64,000 nt of DNA from Phycisphaerales bacterium PN19_bin_20. Its GTDB lineage: Bacteria > Planctomycetota > Phycisphaerae > Phycisphaerales > UBA1924. The notes under the pieces are model-generated. The model worked only from the letters and a program-made list of their open reading frames with translations, did no database searches and was not told where the DNA came from. The stretch covers positions 42,423-106,422 of the forward strand of contig JAJOLK010000014.1 in NCBI GenBank assembly GCA_021173225.1, in the 5' to 3' direction. This document shows, one piece after another, positions 44,415-53,501 of this stretch. Every line of letters begins with the position of its first letter. The first letter of the stretch is position 1. The position numbers and the translations under genes are program-made.

Positions 44415-46124
44415 TCACGCCAGATATGCGCTGAGCCCATGCCGCCCGCCCTCACGTCCAACGCCAGACTCCTTGAACCCGCCGAACGGGCTCGCCGCGT
44501 CGAACTTGTTGAACGTGTTGAGCCAGACCACACCCGCGTCAAGCTGACGCGCCATATGTAGATTCTTTGAGCCCTTCTCCGTCCACACGCCCGCCGATAG
44601 CCCGTGCGGCGTGTTGTTCGCACGCTCCACCGCCTCCTGCGGCGTGCGGAACGTCATCACCGCCAGCACCGGCCCAAAGATCTCCTCACGCGCCACCGCG
44701 TCCGCCGGCTGCACGCCCGTGAAAAAGCACGGACGGCAGAAGCTCCCGCGCGCAAACCCGCCCGTAGTGGCCTCGACCACCTCCGCCGCGTCGCTGATGC
44801 CGCCCGACGCGCCGCCCACGTGCAACTGCGCGCCCTGCTGCACTCCCATGCGCAAGTACGCCCCGATCCGCTCAAGCTGCCCGCGGCTGTTGATCGCGCC
44901 CACATCCGTGTTCTTATCCATCGGGTCGCCCACGCGCAGCGTGCTGATGCGCCGCCGCAGCTTGCGGATGACCTGCTCGGCCACGCCCTCCTGCACCAGC
45001 AGCCGCGAGCCCGCGCAGCACACGTGCCCCTGGTTGAAATAGATCGCCTCGACAATCCCCTCCACCGCCTGGTCGATCGGCGCGTCGTCAAAGATGATGT
45101 TCGCGCCCTTGCCGCCAAGCTCAAGAGTCAGACGCTTGAACCGCCCGCTCGCCGCCGGTCCGCGCGCCACGCTGGCGGCGATGCGCTTGCCGACCTCGGT
45201 GCTGCCGGTGAAGGCAACCTTGTCAACGCCCGGATGCTCCACCAGCGCCGCGCCGGTGCCACCAGCACCGGTGATGATGTTGACCACGCCCGCCGGCAGC
45301 TCGACCTCCTGAAAGATCTCTGCAAGGCGCAGCGCCGTCAGCGGCGTGGTCTCCGCCGGCTTGAGCACCACCGTGTTCCCGCACGCCAGCGCGGGGGCGA
45401 TCTTCCAAGCCGCCATCAGCAGCGGAAAGTTCCACGGAATGATCTGCGCACACACGCCCACCGGGCGCGGCCCGCCGCCGCCTGCGCGAACGCCCGGCGC
45501 GTACTCAAGCTTGTCGGCCCAACCGGCGTGGTAGAAAAAGTGCTGCGCCACCAGCGGAATGTCCACATCGCGCGACTCCTTGATCGGCTTGCCGCCGTCA
45601 AGGGTCTCGAGCACCGCCAGCTCGCGGGCTCGCTCGGCAATACGCCGCGCGATGCGGAACAGGTATTTGCCACGCTCGGCACCCGAGAGCCCGCTCCAGC
45701 CCGGCAGCGCCCCGCGCGCGGCGGTCACTGCGTCATCCACGTCCTGCGCCGACCCCGCCGAGACATGCGAGAGCACCGCGTCGGTCGCAGGGTTGGTCGT
45801 CGCGAACACCGCACCATCGCCCGATCGCACCGGCGTGAAACGCCCGCCCACAAAGTGCCCGTACCGGTCGGCGATCGCCACCTTCACGGTCTCAGGCGCG
45901 GGCGCGTAGTTCCAAGGCGCACTCTCTCGCGCGCCAGAACTTTCACCACCGATGGCGACCGAAGCGATGGCGCGTTTCGAAGTGGGCTTGGGTGCGGACT
46001 TTGGCGCGAGTAACAGCTTCGCCATGGGCTCTGGCGTCGGCTCTACCCGGTGCTTGGCTGAACCGTTGACGGCCGACAAGGTGGCGGGCAGGGCGCTGCG
46101 CGCGGGCATAGATCGCTTGGCCAT
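44415..46124 (-). CDS. Aldehyde dehydrogenase
   Basis: A 569-aa NAD(P)-dependent aldehyde dehydrogenase. Fold motifs: GVCAQIIPWNFPLLMAAWKI, ACGNTVVLKPAETTPLTALR, AFTGSTEVGKRIAASV, the catalytic Glu in KRLTLELGGKGANIIFDDAP, the catalytic Cys in YFNQGHVCCAGSRLLVQ, EEIFGPVLAVMTF, and PFGGFKESGVGREGG. This is the betaine-/general aldehyde class. The first ~70 residues (Arg/Ser/Pro-rich) precede the fold, so the start at ATG 46124 is uncertain and a later one is possible. The gene follows the 715-aa protein of the SPFH/ABC cluster after 62 bp, perhaps by read-through. The substrate is unknown. Confidence 0.93.
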   Translation of the reverse strand: MAKRSMPARSALPATLSAVNGSAKHRVEPTPEPMAKLLLAPKSAPKPTSKRAIASVAIGGESSGARESAPWNYAPAPETVKVAIADRYGHFVGGRFTPVRSGDGAVFATTNPATDAVLSHVSAGSAQDVDDAVTAARGALPGWSGLSGAERGKYLFRIARRIAERARELAVLETLDGGKPIKESRDVDIPLVAQHFFYHAGWADKLEYAPGVRAGGGGPRPVGVCAQIIPWNFPLLMAAWKIAPALACGNTVVLKPAETTPLTALRLAEIFQEVELPAGVVNIITGAGGTGAALVEHPGVDKVAFTGSTEVGKRIAASVARGPAASGRFKRLTLELGGKGANIIFDDAPIDQAVEGIVEAIYFNQGHVCCAGSRLLVQEGVAEQVIRKLRRRISTLRVGDPMDKNTDVGAINSRGQLERIGAYLRMGVQQGAQLHVGGASGGISDAAEVVEATTGGFARGSFCRPCFFTGVQPADAVAREEIFGPVLAVMTFRTPQEAVERANNTPHGLSAGVWTEKGSKNLHMARQLDAGVVWLNTFNKFDAASPFGGFKESGVGREGGRHGLSAYLA

Positions 46125-46186
46125 GCGCAAGTTTACTCCCTGCCTGACACGCCCTGCGTGCGACGGCTCGCCGCCTCGACCCGCGC

Positions 46187-48334
46187 TCACTTCTGCTCTT
46201 GGTTGCCCATCAACTGACGCTGGCGGATCTGAGCCTCGAACTGCCGCTCAAACGCGTCAAAGCCCGGCGGCTTGGGGAACAGCCTGGCAACCGCACGCCC
46301 CGCCTCGGTCTCGGCGGCCGGGCCCTGGGGGAAGGTGTCGCGCAGCAGCAGATACGCGTACGGCTGCACCTCGCCGGGCGCGCGTGTAAACATCACCGAG
46401 CCCTCAATGGGCCCGACAAGTTGGACTGTCAAAAACAAGATCTGGCCCGCGACGAACTTGAAGTCCGAGTCCATCACCCCGCTCATGCGCCCGCGCTGCG
46501 CGTCAACGTTGGTAATGCGGTACTGCTGGTCCATGTAGGCCTTGTGGAACCGCTTGGCGTACTCGAACTGGCTGCGGAACAGCTCATCATCGCCCGCCAG
46601 CAGCCCGTTGAAGTACGCGCCCTGCAGCGAGCCGTAAACCTCCTGCAGCGCCACGTTGGGCGTAGTGATTCGATCGATGATCTGCTCGCTGACGTAATCC
46701 TCCAGCGGACGCGTGCGGATCTCCTCCTGGCGGAAGTCGTTCTGGTTGCGCCCCGCCCAGGCCGCCAGCTTGAGCTGATACTCGCGGGCCTCGTCAAGCT
46801 GCCCGCGCCGGTACAGCAGCACGATGGCGTCAGAGATGAAGTTCTCGTAGCCGGCCGAGTAGAAGCGGAAGACCCGGGCCCGCATGTCAACGCCCTTGGT
46901 CTTGTCCATCTGCACATCTTCACGCTCCATCAGCTCGGTGATGGTCTGGTCGTACGCGCGGATGAAATCAGCCGCGGGCATCTGCGTGAAGAACCGGTCG
47001 TCGGCCATCAGCACGTCGTACTGCACCATCCCAGTGCGGTACAGCTCCTGCAGCGAGTGGATGACCTGGCGATCGGTATTGATAAAGTCAAAGTCCGATC
47101 GGTTCTGGTCCTCGACGCGCAGCAGCGCCAGCTCTACGCCCCGGGCCGCCCAGTACAGCGCGTGCGCCGCGGGGTGCCGCCAGTCCAGCGGGCCGTACTT
47201 GCGCGTGTACCGCGCCATCCGGTCCGGCTCCATCTTGTACGTCTCGACCAGCACGCGCTTGCGCACGTGCAGCAGCAGCGGCTGCGCTACCGGCGCAAAG
47301 CTCGACTCATCGGTGAACATCTTGATCAGCGCCGGGTGCACGCCGTCGAGGCCCGTCGCGGCGTTGAGCAGCTCGGCCCGGCGCTGCGCCGCCCGGACGC
47401 GCTCGCGCCCCAGCAGGAACTCCAGCCGGCCGGACTCGCGGTCAAGGTCGATCCCCGCCCCGGTCTTTAGCGCCGCGTAAGCGGCCTTGGTCTGCGGGAA
47501 CTTCTCGAACAGCTCATCGGGCGTGCCCATCGCAGCTGCGATGTTGTCAAACCGCGCCGCGCACTCTTCAATGAACGTCGCGCTCGCCCGGTTCTCTTTG
47601 GTTCGCACCGGCGGCGGGCCCGCGGCCACCGTCCACTCCACCGCGAACTGAAACTTGTAATAGTTGTTCGCGTCGTCCATCCGCTGCTGCATCTTGTGCA
47701 GAAAGATCCACGACAGGTCCTTGTGCAGCAGCAGGCTGTTGGGGTTCCGAGGGATCGCCTCGTCACGCAGCAGCCGGATCCCCGCGTTGACCCACTGCCA
47801 ACGCTCCGCCGGCGTCTGCGTCGCCACGCTGATGTTGTACGCCAGGTTCCACGCGTGAAAGCCCCACGCCCGCGGGAACCGCGGCTGCAAACGCGTGATC
47901 GTCCGCGCCAGGTCGCTGGCCTCCCAGAACTTCCCGTCCTGCTTCAGGTTGTTCGCCCGGATCCACAGCATGTTGACGATCAAGCCGCGGAACGCCCCGG
48001 CGGCAATGCCCAGGGCCTCCTCGCTGCTCATCCCCGCCTCAACCTTCGTGGTGTACACAAGCTGGTGCCGCCCGGCGCTCGCGGCCAAACGCACCGTCAA
48101 CACCGTGCTGGCAACCAGCCCCAAGCACAGCGCCACCAGCGCGCTGAGGTGAACAAAGCCGCCTCTTGCGCGCGCACCTGTGCGCACCACCGCAAGCGCG
48201 CCTGCGTGGCCCCTCCCCTCTTGGCTGATCGCGCTCTGGCCCAGCCCGCTTTTGCTTGTTGCGCCGCGTTCTGCGCGCAAGCCGACTACTGCCGTGCCGT
48301 GCACCGAGTTGAACCTGTCACTGCCCATCGTCAT
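46187..48334 (-). CDS. Anchored helical-repeat-like protein of the ABC cluster
   Basis: A 715-aa protein of unknown function. After ~60 polar residues there is one membrane helix (LVALCLGLVASTVLTVRLA), with the rest presumed extracytoplasmic. The body is mostly alpha-helical with TPR-like spacing of Trp, Tyr and Ala residues (WEASDLARTITRLQPRFPRA, AWNLAYNISVATQTPAERWQ, WRHPAAHALYWAARGVELAL), but I cannot fix repeat boundaries. It lies directly downstream of the ABC permease, which suggests it works with the exporter on the outer face. ATG 48334 follows a GGGGGC stretch. The large opposite-strand frames here are shadows. Confidence 0.7.
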   Translation of the reverse strand: MTMGSDRFNSVHGTAVVGLRAERGATSKSGLGQSAISQEGRGHAGALAVVRTGARARGGFVHLSALVALCLGLVASTVLTVRLAASAGRHQLVYTTKVEAGMSSEEALGIAAGAFRGLIVNMLWIRANNLKQDGKFWEASDLARTITRLQPRFPRAWGFHAWNLAYNISVATQTPAERWQWVNAGIRLLRDEAIPRNPNSLLLHKDLSWIFLHKMQQRMDDANNYYKFQFAVEWTVAAGPPPVRTKENRASATFIEECAARFDNIAAAMGTPDELFEKFPQTKAAYAALKTGAGIDLDRESGRLEFLLGRERVRAAQRRAELLNAATGLDGVHPALIKMFTDESSFAPVAQPLLLHVRKRVLVETYKMEPDRMARYTRKYGPLDWRHPAAHALYWAARGVELALLRVEDQNRSDFDFINTDRQVIHSLQELYRTGMVQYDVLMADDRFFTQMPAADFIRAYDQTITELMEREDVQMDKTKGVDMRARVFRFYSAGYENFISDAIVLLYRRGQLDEAREYQLKLAAWAGRNQNDFRQEEIRTRPLEDYVSEQIIDRITTPNVALQEVYGSLQGAYFNGLLAGDDELFRSQFEYAKRFHKAYMDQQYRITNVDAQRGRMSGVMDSDFKFVAGQILFLTVQLVGPIEGSVMFTRAPGEVQPYAYLLLRDTFPQGPAAETEAGRAVARLFPKPPGFDAFERQFEAQIRQRQLMGNQEQK

Positions 48335-48490
48335 GCCGCCCCCGCTGCGAAGCTGCCGAACGAACAACCCCTGGCCCGCGCCTCACGCCCCAACGCCCCA
48401 ACGCCCCACCACCGCTCACCAACATCACTCAGCACCCAGCGACAAACGCCCTCCATCCAGCGATCAGCACCAGCGCCCGCCCTGCATAAC

Positions 48491-50533
48491 CTACTGGGCC
48501 GAGTACGTCGCCAGTTCGCGGTTGCGGAAGATCATCCCCGCGATCACCAGCAGCACCAGCGTCAGCAGCCCCAGCAACACAACGCTGAAGCCCACGTCGC
48601 CCCAGCCCAGCAGCCGCCCCTCAACCAGCTTGCCCGTCGGGTCAAGCTCCGCGTAGAACTTCATGCTCTCCGAGATCGGCCGCGCGATCCACACCACCGG
48701 ATACTTCCAATAACTCACGGCCTGCGTCTGCCCGTCAATAGGGCCGAAGTTGTCCAGCGCCGTCGAGACCGCCGATGCCCCCTCGGCCATCAAGAACGCA
48801 CCAAAGCTCACCAGGCACGCCACCGGAAAGCTCAAGAACGTCGCCGCCGTCACCGCCACGGCCGAGAGAAACGCCAGCTTCACCAGCATCACCAGCGCCA
48901 CCCGCAAGTAGTTCGCCTCGAAGCTCGACCGGACGAAGCTGACCTCGATCCCGTCGGGCGGGAAGCTCATGGTCTTCATCGCGCTCTCGGGCACCTCGGG
49001 CCCATAGATGTTCGCGATCGTCAATGACAGCAGCGCCGTCTCACGACCATCAACCTGCGCCACCTGCACCGCCGAAGTCGACAGCGGCATCGTCATGCTC
49101 TGGCCCGCCGGCACGCGCCGCTGAAAGGGCTGACTGCCGGGCACAAAGAACGTCACGTTGTGGAAGTCATCAGGGTTGTTGGCCCCGACGTTGACCTTGT
49201 ACCGCAGCGTCATCGGCAGGTCAAACGTCCGCGCCGCCTCAAGCCCAACGAACTGGTACGTGCGCGACTGAGAGGGCCCGATGGAAAGGAACGCCGTCAG
49301 CGCCTCGCCCTCAACCTGCCGCTGCAGCTTGGCCTCGTCGGGCGCATCCGCAGGATCACGGCTTTGCTCATACTTCTTGGCCTGCTCGACCATCCGCTCG
49401 CGGACCGCCTCAACAATCCGCTCGGTCAACTCCTTGGGCAGCAGCGGCCGCGTGCTCTGACGCCCCACCAGCACCTGGCTCTCCAAGATCAACCGGTCCT
49501 CGGTGGCGATCTTCGATGGGTCCTCCGGCACATAAGGCCTGACCTCTTCGACCGCCAGGCCCGTCCGCCGCAGATAGTCAGCAAAGAAGAAGACCCCGGT
49601 GCTCGAAACCCCCAGCAGCACCGCCGACACGCCGACCACACCCAGCCACTTGCCGACCACAAACTCCCACGGGCGGACCGGCTTGGTCATCGTCTGCCAG
49701 ACGATCTTGTCGCGCTGCTCAAAGGCCACCGTCGCCGCTGAGAGCACCAGCACCAGCACAGCCGTGATCCAGAACGAGCCAGACGCGCCGTACTGCAAAA
49801 AGCTCTGCACGCGGTAGCGCAGCGGCGTCTGCTCGTCTAGCAACCCCGGCAGCAGCGCCAGCGCCAAGATCAGCATCACGATGAACACCAGGCTGATCTT
49901 CAGCCGCACCGCCTCGGCCACCACGTTGCGGGCAATCGCGGTGATCGGCGTCGCCGGGCTCAGCAGCAACCGCAGCAATTGGATAAGCGCCGCAAAGCTC
50001 GCCGCCAGCACAACCGTCCCGCCGACAAAGACCGCCACCCCGCGCCATGATGGACCGCCAAACAGCAGCATCGGCCCAACAACCAGCGCCGCCAGAAGAC
50101 CCAAGGCCAGGTACGTCAGCCCCAGGCCAAGCCAGATCGCCCCAAGCACCGGCACCAGCGTGAGCCCGACGACCCCGCCGAACCCCGCCGTCGAATACTT
50201 GCGGTCAATCAAACGGTTGTAGAACCGCGCGAGGCTGTCGGCCTGCTGCACAAGCTGCTTGCGCGCCTCGCGGTCCGCCGCCGCATCTACCGCGCCGGGG
50301 CCAGCAGGCGCCGCTGGCGCGCCGGCCTGGGGCACCTTGGGCTCTTCGCCCATATCGCCGATGAAGTCCCGCACCGTCACGCGCTGGCGTTCCTGCGCGT
50401 CAGCCGCGGCACGCACCGAGTACGTCACCATCACGCCGATCGCCAGCGCGATCGCCACGATCGACGCGACGACCTTGAACGCGAGTGTTTGCTGCCAGCG
50501 GTTCAGCTTGCCAATAAAATCTGTCAGATTCAT
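48491..50533 (-). CDS. ABC-2 type transporter permease
   Basis: A 680-aa permease. The N-terminal helix LAFKVVASIVAIALAIGVMV begins a first region. Three more helices follow around TLVPVLGAIWLGLGLTYLAL, then LKISLVFIVMLILALALLPG and SFWITAVLVLVLSAATVAFE. A cytosolic coupling segment reads DKIVWQTMTKPVRPWEFVVGKW, then LGVVGVSAVLLGVSS. A ~240-residue extracytoplasmic domain follows, with two or three final helices (LRVALVMLVKLAFLSAVAVT). The start codon overlaps the ATPase stop by one base (TGATG). The big extracytoplasmic domain is unusual for ABC-2 permeases and may bind the anchored partner encoded next. The substrate is unknown. Confidence 0.85.
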   Translation of the reverse strand: MNLTDFIGKLNRWQQTLAFKVVASIVAIALAIGVMVTYSVRAAADAQERQRVTVRDFIGDMGEEPKVPQAGAPAAPAGPGAVDAAADREARKQLVQQADSLARFYNRLIDRKYSTAGFGGVVGLTLVPVLGAIWLGLGLTYLALGLLAALVVGPMLLFGGPSWRGVAVFVGGTVVLAASFAALIQLLRLLLSPATPITAIARNVVAEAVRLKISLVFIVMLILALALLPGLLDEQTPLRYRVQSFLQYGASGSFWITAVLVLVLSAATVAFEQRDKIVWQTMTKPVRPWEFVVGKWLGVVGVSAVLLGVSSTGVFFFADYLRRTGLAVEEVRPYVPEDPSKIATEDRLILESQVLVGRQSTRPLLPKELTERIVEAVRERMVEQAKKYEQSRDPADAPDEAKLQRQVEGEALTAFLSIGPSQSRTYQFVGLEAARTFDLPMTLRYKVNVGANNPDDFHNVTFFVPGSQPFQRRVPAGQSMTMPLSTSAVQVAQVDGRETALLSLTIANIYGPEVPESAMKTMSFPPDGIEVSFVRSSFEANYLRVALVMLVKLAFLSAVAVTAATFLSFPVACLVSFGAFLMAEGASAVSTALDNFGPIDGQTQAVSYWKYPVVWIARPISESMKFYAELDPTGKLVEGRLLGWGDVGFSVVLLGLLTLVLLVIAGMIFRNRELATYSAQ

Positions 50534-51840
50534 CAGCGCTCGCCCCCGCTCAGCTCGTCCAGCAGCGAGCGGTTGATCTGATCAGCGGGCTTAGCCGGCG
50601 CGCCCGGGCCGGTTGAACCCGTCGCATCACGCTTGAGCGCGGAAGGGAGCGCGGAAGGAGGCGCGGAAGGGAGCGCGGGTACCTCGCTGGCCAGTGTGCC
50701 CAGCAAGTCAGCGTCGGGCCCTGACGTCGCGCTCAGCGCCGGCTCGGGCTTGACCGGCTCGGTCATCGGTGCCGAAGGGGCCGGCCCGCTGGTCAGCGCG
50801 TCCAGAAGCCCCGCGCCCTCGGTCGCGGCGGCTTGCGACCGCAGGAACTCGGCCGTCTGCCCGCCATGCTTGGCACCGCTGGTCTCAACGCGCTCTCGGG
50901 TCGCACGCTCGACGATGTCAACAAATAGGTCTTCGAGCTTCTGCCGCGGATGAAAGACCCGCTGCACCCCGCGCTCACCGCCGCTGGCTGCCCGGATGAC
51001 CTGGTCAATCCGCGCCACCGTCGCGTCATCGAGCGAGTCAGACTCGATCACCGAGCGGTCAGTCACACTCAGCAGGCTCTCGCATGTGCCTTCGGCCCGC
51101 TTCTTGCCGCCGTACAGGATCACCATCCGCGACACGCAGTCTTCTACGTCCGTCAGCAGGTGGCTCGAAAGGATGATGCTCTTGCCGCGCCGCCCCAGCT
51201 CGATGATCAGGTCTTTCACCTGGCGCGTGCCGATCGGGTCCAGTCCGGTCGTCGGCTCGTCCAAAATCAGCAGCTCGGGATCGTTGATCAGCGCCTGGGC
51301 CAGCCCGATGCGCCGTTGCATGCCCTTTGAATACTCCTTGACCTGGCGGTACTGCACGCTGGCGAGCCCGACCATGTCAAGCAGCTCATCAATGCGGCGC
51401 TCGCGCACCGTGCGGTCAAGCTGGAACAGCTTCGCGTAATACTCAAGCGTCTCGCGCGCGTTCAAAAACGGGTAGAGATAGCTCTCCTCGGGCAGGTACC
51501 CGATCCGCCGCTTGATCGCCACATTACTGGGCGGCTTGCCGAAAACCGCGACCCGCCCGCTGGTCGGCTTCAGCAGCCCCAAGATCACCTTGATGCTCGT
51601 GCTCTTGCCAGAGCCGTTGGGCCCCAACAGGCCAAACACCTCACCCTTATGAACAGTAAAGCTCAGGTTGTCCACGGCCTTGGCGCGCGTACGCAACCAA
51701 AAGTCCTTGAAAGTCTTGCTCAGACCCTGCACCGCCACCACCGCCGGGCCCCCAGGCCCACCAGATGACGCGCCACCAACGGCACCGATCGCCGCGTCAC
51801 CAGACTCTGCCACGCTCACGCTGCCGCTGGGTGTCACCAT
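50533..51840 (-). CDS. ABC transporter ATP-binding protein
   Basis: A 435-aa ATPase with about 145 extra C-terminal residues. Walker A is GLLGPNGSGKSTS, the Q-loop region GYLPEESYLYPFLNARET, signature YSKGMQRRIGLAQALI, Walker B ELLILDEPTTGLDP, and the H-loop ILSSHLLTDVEDC. This is the ABC-2 export class. The C-terminal extension after ~residue 290 is Pro/Ala/Ser-rich and probably disordered, with EDLFVDIVERATRERV as a possible dimer or partner helix. ATG 51840 is preferred over the upstream frame start, which encodes repeat-derived WPVSWPVS. It is translationally coupled to the permease. Confidence 0.9.
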   Translation of the reverse strand: MVTPSGSVSVAESGDAAIGAVGGASSGGPGGPAVVAVQGLSKTFKDFWLRTRAKAVDNLSFTVHKGEVFGLLGPNGSGKSTSIKVILGLLKPTSGRVAVFGKPPSNVAIKRRIGYLPEESYLYPFLNARETLEYYAKLFQLDRTVRERRIDELLDMVGLASVQYRQVKEYSKGMQRRIGLAQALINDPELLILDEPTTGLDPIGTRQVKDLIIELGRRGKSIILSSHLLTDVEDCVSRMVILYGGKKRAEGTCESLLSVTDRSVIESDSLDDATVARIDQVIRAASGGERGVQRVFHPRQKLEDLFVDIVERATRERVETSGAKHGGQTAEFLRSQAAATEGAGLLDALTSGPAPSAPMTEPVKPEPALSATSGPDADLLGTLASEVPALPSAPPSALPSALKRDATGSTGPGAPAKPADQINRSLLDELSGGER

Positions 51841-51951
51841 GGGTTCATCCGACCAACCAAATCGTCCCGTCGCACGCCCAGACCTTCGCCCGCTCGCACG
51901 CACCGCGTTACTCAAGCCGCCGGCAGAGGACCAACTCCCGATTCCACTCAC

Positions 51952-52011
51952 TGGCCAACTCACGGGCCAACTCACGGGCCAACTCACGTCCTCACTTGCG
52001 GGCCAACTTAC
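51952..52011. repeat. 12-bp tandem repeat 3' of the HflK-like gene
   Basis: Five 12-bp units, consensus GGGCCAACTCAC; the fourth is diverged. The fifth includes the TAA stop codon of the HflK-like gene (52008-52010) on the minus strand. It lies in the gap to the ABC ATPase gene. Confidence 0.9.
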
Positions 52012-53501
52012 GGCGTTGGTGCCGCCAGCCCGGCCTCCTGCGCCTTGCGCAGCTCATCGTCCTGACGACGCCGCGTCTCGGCCTCGTTACGCCGACGCTC
52101 CTGGTCCTTGACCACCGCCGGGTCGCGGTTTAGAAGCAGGTCCAGCGTCCGCGTTGTGCTCGGGACGTTGAAGCTCTGGACCGTCTCGCGCGAGCGGAAC
52201 TTCGCCGCCGCCTCGGTCCAGTCGCTGATCAGCACCACGCCCGGGTTGGTCTTGTAGTTCTCGAGCTTGACCAGGAAGTTCCGCGCGTCGCTCTGGGCCG
52301 TCGCCACCAGACGGGTCTGATCGGCGCGCGCCTCCGACAGCATCCGGCTGACGTCGCCGGTCACCCGAGCGCCAACACGCTGGCCCGTCTCCACCGCCTG
52401 CCCGTCCAGCAGCTTGTCGATCTGCGCCAGCGTCTCCTCGGACGCGGCCTCCTGGCCGCCCGTGAGCTGCTGGTCGTACAGGTCAATCAGCGCCAGCAAG
52501 TCATCAGCGCCTTCGCCCGCGGCCTTGCTAAGCCGCGCTTGCCGCTCCTGCTGCGCCTTGTTGATCTCCTCGGCGCTCTTGGCAATCGCGTTGTCAACCT
52601 CGTTGAAGGTCTTGATCAGGTTCGTTGGCACCATGCGCCGGTCAAGCACCAGCGACTGAATCCGGATCCCCGAGCCAACCTTGTCAAGCAGTTGCTGGGC
52701 CGTGGCCTGTGCGCGTCGCTGCACGTCCAGGTCTTTGCGGAACTGGTTGATCGTCACCCCGGCGCTCGCCCGCACCACCGCCTGCATCACCACCCCGCGG
52801 ATCAGCCGCTCCTCGCTGGTTGGATGCAGGTTGCGGGCGAACTCCTTGACCTTCTCCGCGTCGCGCACGTACTCGATCTTGATGGTTGCGTGCCCGATCG
52901 ACAGGTCGCCCAGCAGCAGCATCCCGTCCTGCACAGGGTCCAGCTTGCCGCGCCCGCTGTTGGCCAGCGCCGCTTCGTCACCAAAGCGCGCCTCGGGCGT
53001 GCCGGCCTGGTTGGGCCAGAACGGGTCCTTCACGTCCATCGACTTGTTGCCGATGTCAATGGTCACAATCTCACCAAGCGGGCGCGGGAGCGCCCACTGA
53101 AAGCCCGGCTTCAGATCGTCCACCACCACGCGGCCCAGCAGCACACGCAGGCCGCGCTCGCCCTCGCGGATCGACTGGAACCCCGAGAGCAAGAAGACGC
53201 CCACCAGCACGCTCATGCCGACGAGCAAAAAGCCGTAGACATAGCGCAGGGCCTGGCCCAACGCCGCGTTGGCCTGGTCTTCAGCGCTCGCGCTCACATC
53301 GATCTGGCGAAGCTGCACGCTGACGCCACGACGCCGCACCAGCGAAGGGCTGGGCGCGGCACCCGGTGCGCCAAGCTCTGGCGGCAGGTCACTACCACCA
53401 GCACCCTCACCGCCACTGACGCCCCCGCCACCACCACTGGGCGAGTCGGGGCTCAGGCGCAGGCTGATTAGGCCGCTGATTGATCCGGAGTAAACGCTCA
53501 A
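52008..53501 (-). CDS. SPFH/band-7 protein, HflK-like
   Basis: A 497-aa protein. A Gly-rich N-terminal tail (GGGGGVSGGEGAGG at about 24-37) precedes a membrane helix (YVYGFLLVGMSVLVGVFLL) and the SPFH domain (REGERGLRVLLGRVVVDDLK, then PGFQWALPRPLGEIVTIDIG). A long coiled coil follows (NKAQQERQARLSKAAG and on). HflK/HflC-type proteins form large ring assemblies that cage the FtsH protease or organise membrane microdomains. The start is TTG 53501 with a 4-bp TTGA overlap with the upstream SPFH stop; no better in-frame start was seen. The C-terminus is charged and coiled (RRRNEAETRRRQDDELRKAQ). Confidence 0.85.
   Translation of the reverse strand: MSVYSGSISGLISLRLSPDSPSGGGGGVSGGEGAGGSDLPPELGAPGAAPSPSLVRRRGVSVQLRQIDVSASAEDQANAALGQALRYVYGFLLVGMSVLVGVFLLSGFQSIREGERGLRVLLGRVVVDDLKPGFQWALPRPLGEIVTIDIGNKSMDVKDPFWPNQAGTPEARFGDEAALANSGRGKLDPVQDGMLLLGDLSIGHATIKIEYVRDAEKVKEFARNLHPTSEERLIRGVVMQAVVRASAGVTINQFRKDLDVQRRAQATAQQLLDKVGSGIRIQSLVLDRRMVPTNLIKTFNEVDNAIAKSAEEINKAQQERQARLSKAAGEGADDLLALIDLYDQQLTGGQEAASEETLAQIDKLLDGQAVETGQRVGARVTGDVSRMLSEARADQTRLVATAQSDARNFLVKLENYKTNPGVVLISDWTEAAAKFRSRETVQSFNVPSTTRTLDLLLNRDPAVVKDQERRRNEAETRRRQDDELRKAQEAGLAAPTP

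Noticed and set aside
46199..47470. 423-aa plus-strand open frame
   Set aside because: Antisense to the 715-aa protein; composition only. The minus-strand frame has the coherent topology.
47696..49027. 443-aa plus-strand open frame
   Set aside because: Arg/His/Gln-rich shadow crossing the permease and the anchored-protein gene.
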